Positions 32,102-41,395 of a DNA stretch of 41,395 nucleotides are shown piece after piece. This DNA is from Scytalidium lignicola (Eukaryota; Ascomycota; Leotiomycetes), in the NCBI GenBank assembly GCA_002812745.2, contig NCSJ02000360.1, positions 1 through 41,395 of the forward strand, written 5' to 3'. The translations under genes and the position numbers were made by a program. The number at the start of each line of letters is the position of its first letter. Positions within the stretch are counted from its first letter, which is position 1. The notes beneath the pieces were generated by a model. The model searched no databases. It saw only the letters and a list, made by a program, of their open reading frames with translations, and was not told the DNA's origin.

Positions 32102-33194
32102 AGGCACCCCTAGAACCCAAATCAGGATGGATGCAAAAATCAACCCACAATTAGCTGTTTCAACACCGACGGTCTATAACACCGAATCTAGCGGCAAGGA
32201 AATGGCCACAGGCTTAGAGGAAGAAAATTTCGACCAGCAATTGCTGGGATGCCCCTCTCAAGCTTCAAGAACCTGCCTTAGCGCAATTATCAATAGCATA
32301 CAAGGATTACTTCCAGTAAGCAGGAACTCCTTTATTATCAGTCATGGTTATTCTAGAAGAGAAAGATTACTATAGCGCTTCTCCAACTTGAATATTGCGA
32401 GTCCAATGGTCAAAATTAACAGTTGCTAGTTAATTGTTTTGCATTATAAAAGAGAGGTGGCCATTTGGCAAAGCTCGAGACCATCTAGCACTCCAAGCTA
32501 TTGGAAGGGGATCAGGATTGGAAGATTACATCTTAATGTATCCCTTATTAGGTATCGTAGGTTGAGAATAACTGTCCTGACCCGCGACACATGCGACCGA
32601 CAGATACACGGCACCGCCTGGGCAGCCATTCTCAAAGAAGCGACAAGGTGCAGCTATAGGAGAAAGGACTCTACGTCTTGTATGGCAGAATAGAGTTAAT
32701 ACAACATGATTCACATACACCCCTTCCATCAATTTAATTTAAATATTTTCATAATATGACATCATATTACAAGACTGACTGAACAATTTAAGGCTCTCGA
32801 AGTAGGAGCAAATCTCAGTAAAGTAACTCCTCGTATACAAAGTTAATTTGTATCAAAATAACTCCTCGCCATATATCAACGTCCCATCCAACCCCACTCT
32901 ATACAGCCATTAGATTATACATAAAACCGGAAGATTATATCCACTTTCCCTTAAATGCAACGCCCGGATGCTTACATAGAAAAAAGAGACAGGCACTCGT
33001 ACAAATAACTCCAATTTCATGATAAAAAGAACATTTCAAAGGTCGTGTCCATCCATCGTAATCATCGTAAAAACAAAAACCTTCCATATGACGCCGGGGA
33101 AATAAGCAGCCGTATCCTGAACTAGATGCTGTCACCCGTACCCAACCCTATTGCCTTTTGACAGACTTTTCCATCCTCGTATTTTAAAAGTTTT
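32102..33194. other. Convergent 3' region between POP4 and the second regulator
   Basis: This is 1.1 kb. An open frame continues past the POP4 stop in another phase to about 32375 but shows no family feature. The rest is AT-rich 3' flank. Nothing else could be supported. Confidence 0.45.
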
Positions 33195-35240
33195 TCATAA
33201 ATATTGATGAGTGAACTGATTATGGTGATTAGGTGGCTGATAATATTGCTGGTATGGATGATTCGGCAACGAAAAATCCGCTGTTTTAAGCAAGGGGTTT
33301 GGTATCCCTTGTGGGATCCTTGGTGGCGCAGGTGGTAAATTATTCACATTCCCTTGAGGATTTCCAGTGAAGAACTGCGCGAGAGAGTTCTGCTGCGCAA
33401 GTAACTGCTGCTGAGCTGCCTCCTCATTTTGCCATCCCCATTTAGTCTTGAGCTCCTTCGGTATGAACCCTACTTTCCAGCCGGTCTCTTTTTGAATTTT
33501 CTCGAAGATTGAAAGGACTTCCTCTTGTTCACGACGGACAACGAGGCATTCGGCCGCAATTGCCAGAGAACGGAGAGCTACGCTAGCAACGCCGCGGTCT
33601 TTGACATGTGCCGTTATGCCGCAGATTTGGTGAGCATGGTGGATGAGCATTATGCTCATCTCTTCTGTCTCTTTTGGCAGCAAAGGATGTATCTGGGGCA
33701 TAAGACACATTGCTGTGTGGTAAAATAGACGACCGACGATAGTAGCTCGTTTTATAAGCCTGGTACACATGTTAGCCTCTCCTATTCATAAGCCAAACGC
33801 GATTACTCACCAGACTTCAGGAAATGCAGATTTTGAGCTAGTCTGAGAAGGATATAAATATGCTAGTGGCTGCATCGTCCTGGGAATGCTATGATTCCAG
33901 TTGTCACATAGAGCTTTCAACGAATTCCACTCAGCCAGTCGAGCCTGCTGCCGGAGATGTTCTTCATGTGCTGATGGCTCCTTAAAGCGTGGCATGGAAG
34001 CTCTGAAATTCGCGATCTTCCCAACAATGTAGAGCATTCGATGGACCCAGAGTTCTTCTCGTCCCTGTTCTGTCTCACGTTGAAAATCCATATCCACGCC
34101 CCACGTATCTGGATCCCAAGCCACTTGCCAATTAAAGTGCAAGCAGCTAAGAAGTTCCATCCCCACATTAAGCCAGAAGCATGCTGCCCCTATACCGGTA
34201 CTTCTTGCGTTCCAACCACACTCCTTGATCAATGCTCGTGCGCCAGCAATGTGATTCATTCTCTGCATTGCTCGCTCCGACATTATCTCATAGACATTTA
34301 AAATCACTGCGGTGGTTGCACAAATCACCGTATCTCTATCTGGGTTTTGTAATGAACGTAGTAGTTGTGTCGTTGCTGTGTCATAGTAATACAAGGCTTT
34401 GTCTTCGTGGTATAAAGGGTTGACCAAGGTTAGATGCCGGGCGCCACACGCCAAAATTGCATTTAATAGCATTGGCTCTCCTAAAGCGTGAAAAGGTAAT
34501 AATCTGGAGAAGTGTTTCATCGAATCCATACTATCCATCCATAGACCAACTTCTTCCACAAATACCTGCATGAATAGAACTTCTTCAGGTGAATTCAAGT
34601 ACTCGCGCGGCTCATTTGGAGGCGTTAGCGTTTGTTCAGGATTGCCTCCAAATGAGCTTGAAGGACCATGCATATAAGAAGCATCACTTCCTGCGTGGGA
34701 ATGGTGCCGGCTTGACTGTCTCGAGTGAGAACCATCTTGTTGCCTAGGCCCTAGTCCTCCGTCCGAATACGGCCCCGTGGATTGTATTGGGGGAAGTGCA
34801 TTGTTCTCAGTCATCATAGGTTCAATGAAAGTAGTTGGGGGTGCAAACTCGATAGCTGGTTCCCTTGGTGGAGTAATTGTCTGGTCGATTACAGGATATC
34901 TTCCTAAACCGCCCTTATACTCAGAAGCAATTTCGCGGGACTCATCTTGAAATTGAACTACAAAGAGTCAGCAAGGCTCCTTAAAAATCTGAATCCCACA
35001 CCAACCTGACCAGCCAGCCGCAGGAGGTATTATTGGAGGTGATTGTACTTGTGTATCTATAAAGTTTAATCGGACTCCTCTCTTGCATGGTCTATTCGAC
35101 TTCTTGCAGTTCTGGCATATCGGAAGACCCTCGTCACACTTCAGATGACGCTCTCTACATGTCAAGCATCCAGTCCGGACACGTTTCGGCTTAGTCGCAA
35201 CGGTTGCAGGACTAGAGCCTTCGGCGCCAGGAGCACTCAT
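33195..35240 (-). CDS. Zn2Cys6 transcription factor (fungal_trans_2-like), 3 exons
   Basis: Exons 35240-35006, 34957-33811 and 33759-33195 join in phase (introns 48 and 51 bp) to give 648 residues. [13 protein letters not shown] cluster follows a basic KPKRVRTG stretch; the six Cys are 25, 28, 35, 42, 45 and 52. A highly typical RLNFIDTQ linker follows. Next is a Pro/Ser/His-rich disordered segment (about 100-180), then a helical regulatory domain with [43 protein letters not shown] and [18 protein letters not shown]. The C-terminus is rich in Gln, Asn, Pro and His ([21 protein letters not shown]), as in activation domains. Target genes cannot be read from the sequence. A gene-free 2.2-kb region lies upstream. 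Confidence 0.92.
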
Positions 35241-37410
35241 AGCCTCGCTCTCTCTTGTATATTATCTAACACCCCTCCTTCTTTCCAAATTTATGTGGGA
35301 CTCAAAACTTCTCTATTAATCGGTTGGGAGCGTTGCAAAATGTCGAAATGAGAGACCAATCAACGGCGTGTCGTCCGGGAGTGGTAGGATCAGGTACTTT
35401 TGAACAGTGACAACGACGAATAGGTTCGTGGACTTGCTCAGCGGGGTGGATCGATAAGAGGCCGCTGTCTTCCTAGGCTATTGCCGCGATGACTTGCTAC
35501 CCTCACCACGGGTTAGTTATCAATCCCGTCGTCTTTAGTCCAACATTGGCGTTCAATACAGCTTGTTGGCTCGAATGTGCAGACGCAGGTGAGCCGGCGC
35601 TAAAGCGAGGTTTGAACTGAGTTCAATGGCAAACGACAACAATAATTTTTTATCCAAACCTCGCCGATCCGGAGGAACCGTGGCCCAGATTGGTATTGCT
35701 GTCAATGGGCCGTGAAGTCTAGAACTTGCGGCGACCTGCCCGGCAGGCTAAAGATGTCGTCTGGGAAATTGGAATTTACTCCGCAGGCAGCCGGTCAGCC
35801 AAATACGCTTTTTCTTCTTCGTCTTGCTCGAAGCCCAAGACCATCGAATGTCCTCTGCTGTTCGTGATAGACGTAAAGTAAGGTAGTCGTTTGGATTGGA
35901 TTTCGGAAGGAAGGGTTCGGCTTGAATTGCCTTCAATATGGGTAGCGGTATCCGAGTGAGATCTTAGCGACGGACTATGGGCTGGATTGGCGATCTTGGT
36001 GCGAACTTTGTGCGCAATCTGGTGGGTTGGACTGGGGCGTGTACAGCCGGCTGCTTCTTAAACTGCTCGAGACCTGGGACTCTCGGGACACTTGCAGAAG
36101 GGACTGGAGCACGGGAAGGGTTGTCAGTTGCGAAGGTGATTTGAAGCTTGATGCAGGGTCTGTATTATCAACGCTTCACCTAGGACACTGGTGCGATGGA
36201 AATGCAGCAAAAGTGTTGCGGAGTCCAAGAGTATGATCAGTTTGGACAGGGGAAGGAATTGACGGTGCGGTGGCTGGGCTGAGGATCTGTCCGTCGTTTA
36301 GGTCCGTTCTAGGGCTGTCGCTCAGGAACTCATTGGTAGCTCGTCGTCGTCGTCGTCAGCAGCAGCAGCGATCTGATGTGAGCATCATGGCGCAGACTTT
36401 CTTAACCGTGACACCACAACGGCGTTTGCCTCTTGTGCCTTACGTACAGTACGATACAGTAGTACATAAATACACCACACACAATCAGGAACTGGTTTGA
36501 TTTCACAGCGCGCGATCTCTCTGTGGAATCTTAGACCTTTGCCAAGCGGGACTGCTTATGCAAGTTTGCTCAATTCAGACATATCAATTATCAAATTGGC
36601 AGTGTCTCACGACATACGGTGCTGAAGAGAGACTTGACTGCTTTGGGGATGCATGGTGTGGAAACCCACTTGGACCTATTATTATCTTTAGTCGCAGAAT
36701 GTCCAGAATCCTTCGAGCGATACTTAGGACGACAAGTCTACATACAGTACACCCGAGCTTCGGGGATCAGAACTTCCGTCCAAGAGCAGGTTTCTATCGG
36801 ATGAGTTGAGACCCGGAGACGAGACCAAATATGACGAATATTCCCATTATTAGTAGATGTTCAACGGCAAGAGGACGTGCTTGATGTTTGAGATTCTAGA
36901 ACTAGGCCTGACATTGACATGTCGCGGTGCCTGCGACGGCCAAGCTGCATGAAATCCAACCCCCTGAAACCGATCTGTACAACGCCGATCGCGGGGTGTA
37001 AATTCAGTACCTCAATATGACGTCGTACAAGGCAGCACAAGAAATCAATTCAAATCATAATGCATAAGTCGACGGAATTTTCTTGTCTGATGTTGGTGAA
37101 TTGAGGTGAGGTTGTCACGTGGTTACGTGATTACGTTCGCGACTGAACACGGAGCTGGAGATGAACCGTTATCCAAAATGACGACCACTGTTGAGGCCGT
37201 TCCATCTCTTCGACACATCGTGGCTCAAGTTGATCTCTCAATATTCGCCTGCATCGGTTGCTTAGTTTTAATGGAATTATGACATAATGAGCATGCGGCG
37301 AGTTGATAAGCTTTTGATTACGCATGGAAACGGAAGTGAAGGTTTAAGAAGCTCAAAAGTGAAAGGTCGCAGGTAGTTCGAGTAGTGCTACACAACAAGC
37401 TTCTTTGGAA
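35241..37410. other. Large divergent intergenic region, second regulator / ASA1
   Basis: These 2.2 kb hold no gene I can support. Short frames at 35748-35936 and 36558-36809 lack family features and splice structure. GC content is ordinary, so this is not RIPed repeat. A trinucleotide tract is at 36341-36370. Long upstream regions are common for fungal regulators with complex promoters or long 5' leaders. Confidence 0.45.
36341..36370. repeat. Trinucleotide microsatellite (TCG)n then (AGC)n
   Basis: About five to six TCG/CGT units run straight into about four AGC units. In a plus frame this gives Arg then Gln runs, but there is no gene support around it. Confidence 0.8.
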
Positions 37411-38844
37411 ATGTCTTTACCCCCAGCTCAGCCAGCATATATTCTCCGAGGACACGCTGCTCCAATTCACTCCACCACCTTTATAAGGTCGAATTCCAGG
37501 CTAGTCAGTGGTGACTCTGAAGGCTGGATTGTGGTATGGAGCCTAGAAATCAAGCGGCCTGTTGCTGTGTGGAAAGCACATGAGGGAGCCATTTTAGGAG
37601 CGGATTCCTGGGGAAGTGACAAACTCATAACGTAAGTGTATCTTGAGTTTGGATATTATTTCTTGAAAAATAAAAAATCGGTTTGTTCTAAGAACAAAAG
37701 TGAATAAATTTTTTGTTTACTATATTCTCTTTGTTGATATTTAATCGTTGGCAGTAAATTTTCCTATTTTATAAGGGATAAAATCTCAGCATCTTCATCT
37801 TGTCAATCGAGATAGTCTCATATTTATCTAACAAACTTCTTAGTCATGGCAAAGATAATAAGCTCATCGTATGGAAATACTCAGAAGAGGATGAGCCCTC
37901 GTTGAGCACCATCCTCCCCGTTGACCACACGGCAGAACTAAGAAAACAACCATGGCTTCTGCACATTCTTGAAGTGAACACGATGAATTTCTGCTCATTT
38001 GCTCAGTGCGAGGTAGAGCCGACAGGCTCGGAAAATTCTTCCTATCAAGAGCTGTTGATTGCTGTGCCGAACACCATGGGCTCTGAAACTGTAAGCTTAC
38101 CTAGTTATTTTTGCCATCTCGATTTCTGACTAATTCTAGGTCGACATATTCCGCCTCCCGTCTTGCGAAAGAATTCACACTGTTCCAGCCCCGAAACCAA
38201 TCCAGGGAGGAATGGTAATGACCGTCTCACTAACACACCACCCCACAGACCGCACCCTGACGGTTATAACAGGCTACGAAAATGGCCATACGGCAGTCAC
38301 ATCCCTAACATCGTCAAAGGGCTGGCAAACCACTTATATCTCTCAAGCACACGCTCAGCCAGTTCTATCCCTCTCTCTATCTCCTGAAAGAGATTACTAC
38401 CTCACCTCTGCTGCAGACGACATCATAGCCAAACATCCCATCCCTCGGCCTACATTAACAGGTACGGCTCATTCTGTGGAAACATTGCCCATTAAAACGA
38501 TCCAGACGAAACATTCCGGCCAGCAAGGTCTTAAAATTCGTAATGATGGTAAGATTTTTGCCACAGCTGGGTGGGATGCTAGAGTTCGAGTTTATTCCTG
38601 TAAAGGTATGAAAGAACTTGCGGTGTTGAAGTGGCATAAGGAAGGGTGCTATGCCGTAGCCTTTGCGGATGTTGAGGACGAAATAGCAACAGAAGGTAGT
38701 GAGAGTAGTGAACAGGGAGGCACTTTGGTGCACAGGCTAGGTGAGTTGAACGTTAAGGAAGAGAGAATAAGGATAGCAAAAAGGGCACATTGGTTGGCTG
38801 CGGGGAGTAAGGATGGGAAGATCAGTCTGTGGATTATTTATTGA
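37411..38844 (+). CDS. ASA1: ASTRA-associated protein 1 (WD-repeat), 3 exons
   Basis: Exons 37411-37631, 37844-38090 and 38140-38844 join in phase (introns 212 and 49 bp) to give 390 residues. Asa1 is a WD40 propeller protein of the Tel2-Tti1-Tti2/ASTRA group, which helps mature PIKK kinases. Repeats visible are: [56 protein letters not shown], then a divergent middle with [15 protein letters not shown], which is characteristic of the family. Later come [47 protein letters not shown] and [15 protein letters not shown] at the very end. The Met at 37411 is the first ATG. Intron 1 (212 bp) is long for this genome. Confidence 0.9.
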
Positions 38845-39771
38845 GGGGCGAATTTGATTCAGAATACATGTAGACATATTTCCTTCCCATTCACAAGGAT
38901 AGTCTGTAGAGTACCACAGGGGATAGATATACCGTAAAGGTATCGTCGATGAGGGTGATAACTGTCTCTCATTTTTGTATCTTCCAAGCCTAAGAGATAA
39001 TTCAATCATATATCTTTCTAAGGTGTACTTCGGGTTTCTTAGAAATACTAGCATAAGACCTAGCCCTTAACGACTATTTTCTAACACAAAAAGGGGTGGG
39101 AAAAGACTCAGTCATTTTAGCAACTACATAACACAAGTTAAAAAGAATGCTTTCTTCTCTTACAATGAACAGTAATAACCTATTAGGACTCATAATTCCA
39201 ATGTACTCTAGTCAGGATAGAAAATACATGACTTTAATCATATCACGTACACCTCCCTCCCTCTCACTAGCGACCCCCAGCCAACTAATCTTCGAACTAC
39301 ACTACCTTCATATATAACCCCAAATAAGCAACCTATATAGTACCAGAACAACAAAACGCGNCACTCTGCCAGAGTGGTCAGGACAAATTGTTGTTCCAAG
39401 AGATGGGGGAAAAGGACAAATAAATCTAATGTATTGATGTGCTCGTCACTGACATTAGTGGAGATGTAGAGCATGCAGCAATAATACGCTGTAGGGCACG
39501 AACTCTTTCGTTGTTTCAAATTTTCTTCTTTCTTTTTGATCTTTCTCTTGATCTTTTTGATCTTAATTGAAATTGGGTTATCTTTTGGAGTGTAATTTTT
39601 TTTTACAACTGGAGAAGGAGGAGTATAGGTATGCTAGTAAAAAAATTAAGCGTGATAAGACTTACACGCGAATAGCGACATAGTGTAATAGGTGCATGGT
39701 ATAGAGAAAGGATATCACTTTTTCTTTTACTTCTTCAGGTAAGATAAGCTAGAGTGGAACCAACTCCAGCA
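38845..39771. other. Convergent 3' region between ASA1 and ERG8
   Basis: This is 927 bp with no supportable gene. It includes pyrimidine-rich tracts (39510-39605) and one N at 39361. Confidence 0.5.
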
Positions 39772-41395
39772 TCAAAAAAGCTCTGTATATCGACTTTTAT
39801 CCTCAACCTTAACGCCTTGCGTCTCACCCCTCGTCCCAAGCAGCTTCACACTTCCCCCCTTATCCTTAGTCCACTTCTCAAGGACCGTCTCCAGTCTCCT
39901 CGTAGTCTCCTCATCATCCTTCACAAGCAAACAAACCGCATCATACCCCCCCGCCCCAGGAACCACACCACCAACAACACCATCAACCTCAGTTAATGCA
40001 TCCAGAAGAGAAGTCTGCTCAGGCGGCTCAATAGGAACCGAAGATCTAGACCCCATCTCACGAATCTTCTCCCGAATAGCAGCAAACGCCCCCGCAATCT
40101 CCTCAACCGAAGGAGCAGAGGACGAAAGCGCCGCAGCCAACGCCTCATTAGACGCCTGCAACTGATCCCAAATCCGTTTCGACCCCTCCCCGTCCTCCTT
40201 CCTCCATGCCAGAACCTGCCTCACCATACTCACCGTCTGACTCCCACAGTCAACATCACACATGCGAAGCGCGTACCCGGCCGGAACCTGCACGCCTTCC
40301 TTGGCAACTTCCACATCCCATGCCTCCTCGACGACGATCTTCACCCGGCTTGCAAACCCCCTCTCGCCAGCTACGCCGACGTTCTCTAGGATCCGCGGAC
40401 TGAAGCGTCGGTAGATGCAGCTTCCGTAGACGGCGGCCGCGACGTCAAAGCCGCTTCCTATCTTGCCCTGGGCGGCGCAGTGCGAAGCTTGGGAGAGGTT
40501 GTGAAGCATGGAGAGGCCTGCGGGGGTGGAAGGGTTGAAGAGGGAGGGTGGGAGGTAATGGCTTAGTATGGCGCCTGTGAAGGCGGTTACTAAGGCGGCG
40601 GAGGAGCCCAGACCAGTCTTGTGGACTTGGGTGATGGGGATGCCATAGGAGGTGAAGCTGGTGGGTTTGGAGGAGTTGGAAGTGGATTTGTTGGGCTGGG
40701 AGTAGTAGTCATTGTCGGCGAGGATGGTTACGGAGCTTGGTTTTATGTTCTGGGAGGGGAGGACGGAGGTGATGTAGGTTAGGGCGTATGAGAGGGCGGT
40801 TTCGATGAAGAGGTTGCGGGAGGAGGAAGAGATAGCAGGGGAGCTGTGATTTTGTGTATAAGCGTATGCCGTAGAAAGAAATAGGGAAGCGTAGTTAAAA
40901 CTTTGTGGGTTTTTTTTTTGTTTAAATAAAAATAGATTAAAAGAAATATAAAACAACACAGTAAGATAAACTATACAAATAAACCCTGGAAATAGCAGAT
41001 AAAATGAAAGTACAGAGCATGCTGAGATAGGAATAGGGGGGAGGGTGGAAAAATCAATATCACGTGATAATAACCTGATATTTTACCCCTCTATCCTCAC
41101 CCCAGAAAAGAGAGCACAAACCCCCGCGATTGATGACCCTCCCTTCTCAAGACTGCGGCCCCATCTCTCATGCTAGTGAACAATTTAAACGTACCTCTCG
41201 ATCTGCGTGACCTCCATGCCGCCATCCTCCTCAGCGAGGTAGAACCCGTAGCTCCAGACGGCATCCTTGAACTGCGGACTGCGCACCACAATCTCGCTGA
41301 GCTGGACGCCAGCGGTGGTGGGCTGGAAGTCCTGCACCAAGACATGGATACGCGCGCTCAGGCCGAAGACCAGCCCCGTGTAGGCGCGGTCGAGC
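39772..41395 (-). CDS. ERG8: Phosphomevalonate kinase (partial, start beyond the right edge)
   Basis: Exons 39772-40900 and 41195-41395 (the latter cut by the window edge) join in phase across a 294-bp intron. The enzyme phosphorylates mevalonate-5-phosphate in the sterol/isoprenoid pathway. The first visible exon reads LDRAYTGLVFGLSARIHV, typical of the Erg8 N-terminus. The second exon has NLFIETALSYALTYI, the GHMP-kinase ATP loop KTGLGSSAALVTA and QGKIGSGFDVAAAVYGS. The C-terminal GHMP motif is GVVPGAGGYDAV. The frame ends RYTELF-stop. The splice acceptor lies after an A-rich run (AACCCACAAAG), which is unusual, but reading-frame phase and family order support it. The first part of the protein is outside the window. 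Confidence 0.93.

Noticed and set aside
36558..36809. Overlapping open frames of about 60-83 codons
   Set aside because: They overlap in different frames with no domain, start context or splice structure; chance frames are the simpler reading.
1..41395. CRISPR arrays, rRNA genes or bacterial-type operons
   Set aside because: No regularly spaced direct repeats or rRNA-like segments were seen; introns and gene families are fungal.

Overview
The window looks like the nuclear genome of a filamentous ascomycete (Pezizomycotina). The evidence is GT-AG introns of about 49-66 bp in most genes, two Zn2Cys6 regulators, Ty3/gypsy and Ty1/copia remnants, and a very AT-rich left end. In that end the stop codons sit where Gln, Arg and Trp codons are expected, which is the footprint of repeat-induced point mutation (RIP). 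A more exact taxon cannot be fixed from the sequence alone.

Region 1-10218 is dead retrotransposon. A plus-strand Ty3/gypsy copy (1-3031) is cut inside its RNase H motif by a second copy of the same family in the opposite orientation (3032-10218). The second copy is complete from LTR to LTR (two 353-bp LTRs). It also carries a reading frame antisense to gag-pol that encodes a Cys-rich protein. From 10219 to 12404 there is a mutated reading frame with a signal-peptide-like start and otherwise little.

Region 12405-19481 is the most coherent functional block. It holds a Pro-1 tautomerase-like gene (minus), a PAD1/UbiX flavin prenyltransferase (plus), a Zn2Cys6 regulator (minus) and an FDC1/UbiD prenylated-FMN decarboxylase (plus). 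The pad-regulator-fdc order is the layout known for the Aspergillus sorbic/cinnamic acid decarboxylation locus (padA, sdrA, ohbA/fdcA). PAD1 makes prenyl-FMN, FDC1 uses it to decarboxylate phenylacrylic-type acids, and the regulator should switch both on. Here the regulator has an in-frame TAA at codon 434 of an otherwise well-fitting 755-residue model.

Region 19482-22830 is a second decayed stretch: an LTR-like fragment, a 267-bp solo LTR, and a broken medium-chain dehydrogenase of the trans-acting enoyl-reductase type. No polyketide synthase is present.

Region 22819-41395 is mostly housekeeping: a HAD phosphatase, a TTC1-like TPR protein, a small membrane protein, a copia gag relic, a glycerol-3-phosphate/DHAP acyltransferase ending in a PTS1-like tripeptide, the RNase P/MRP subunit Pop4/Rpp29, a second Zn2Cys6 regulator, the ASTRA-associated WD-repeat protein Asa1, and phosphomevalonate kinase Erg8 (running off the right edge). 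All exon boundaries were worked out by hand from splice signals and reading-frame phase.
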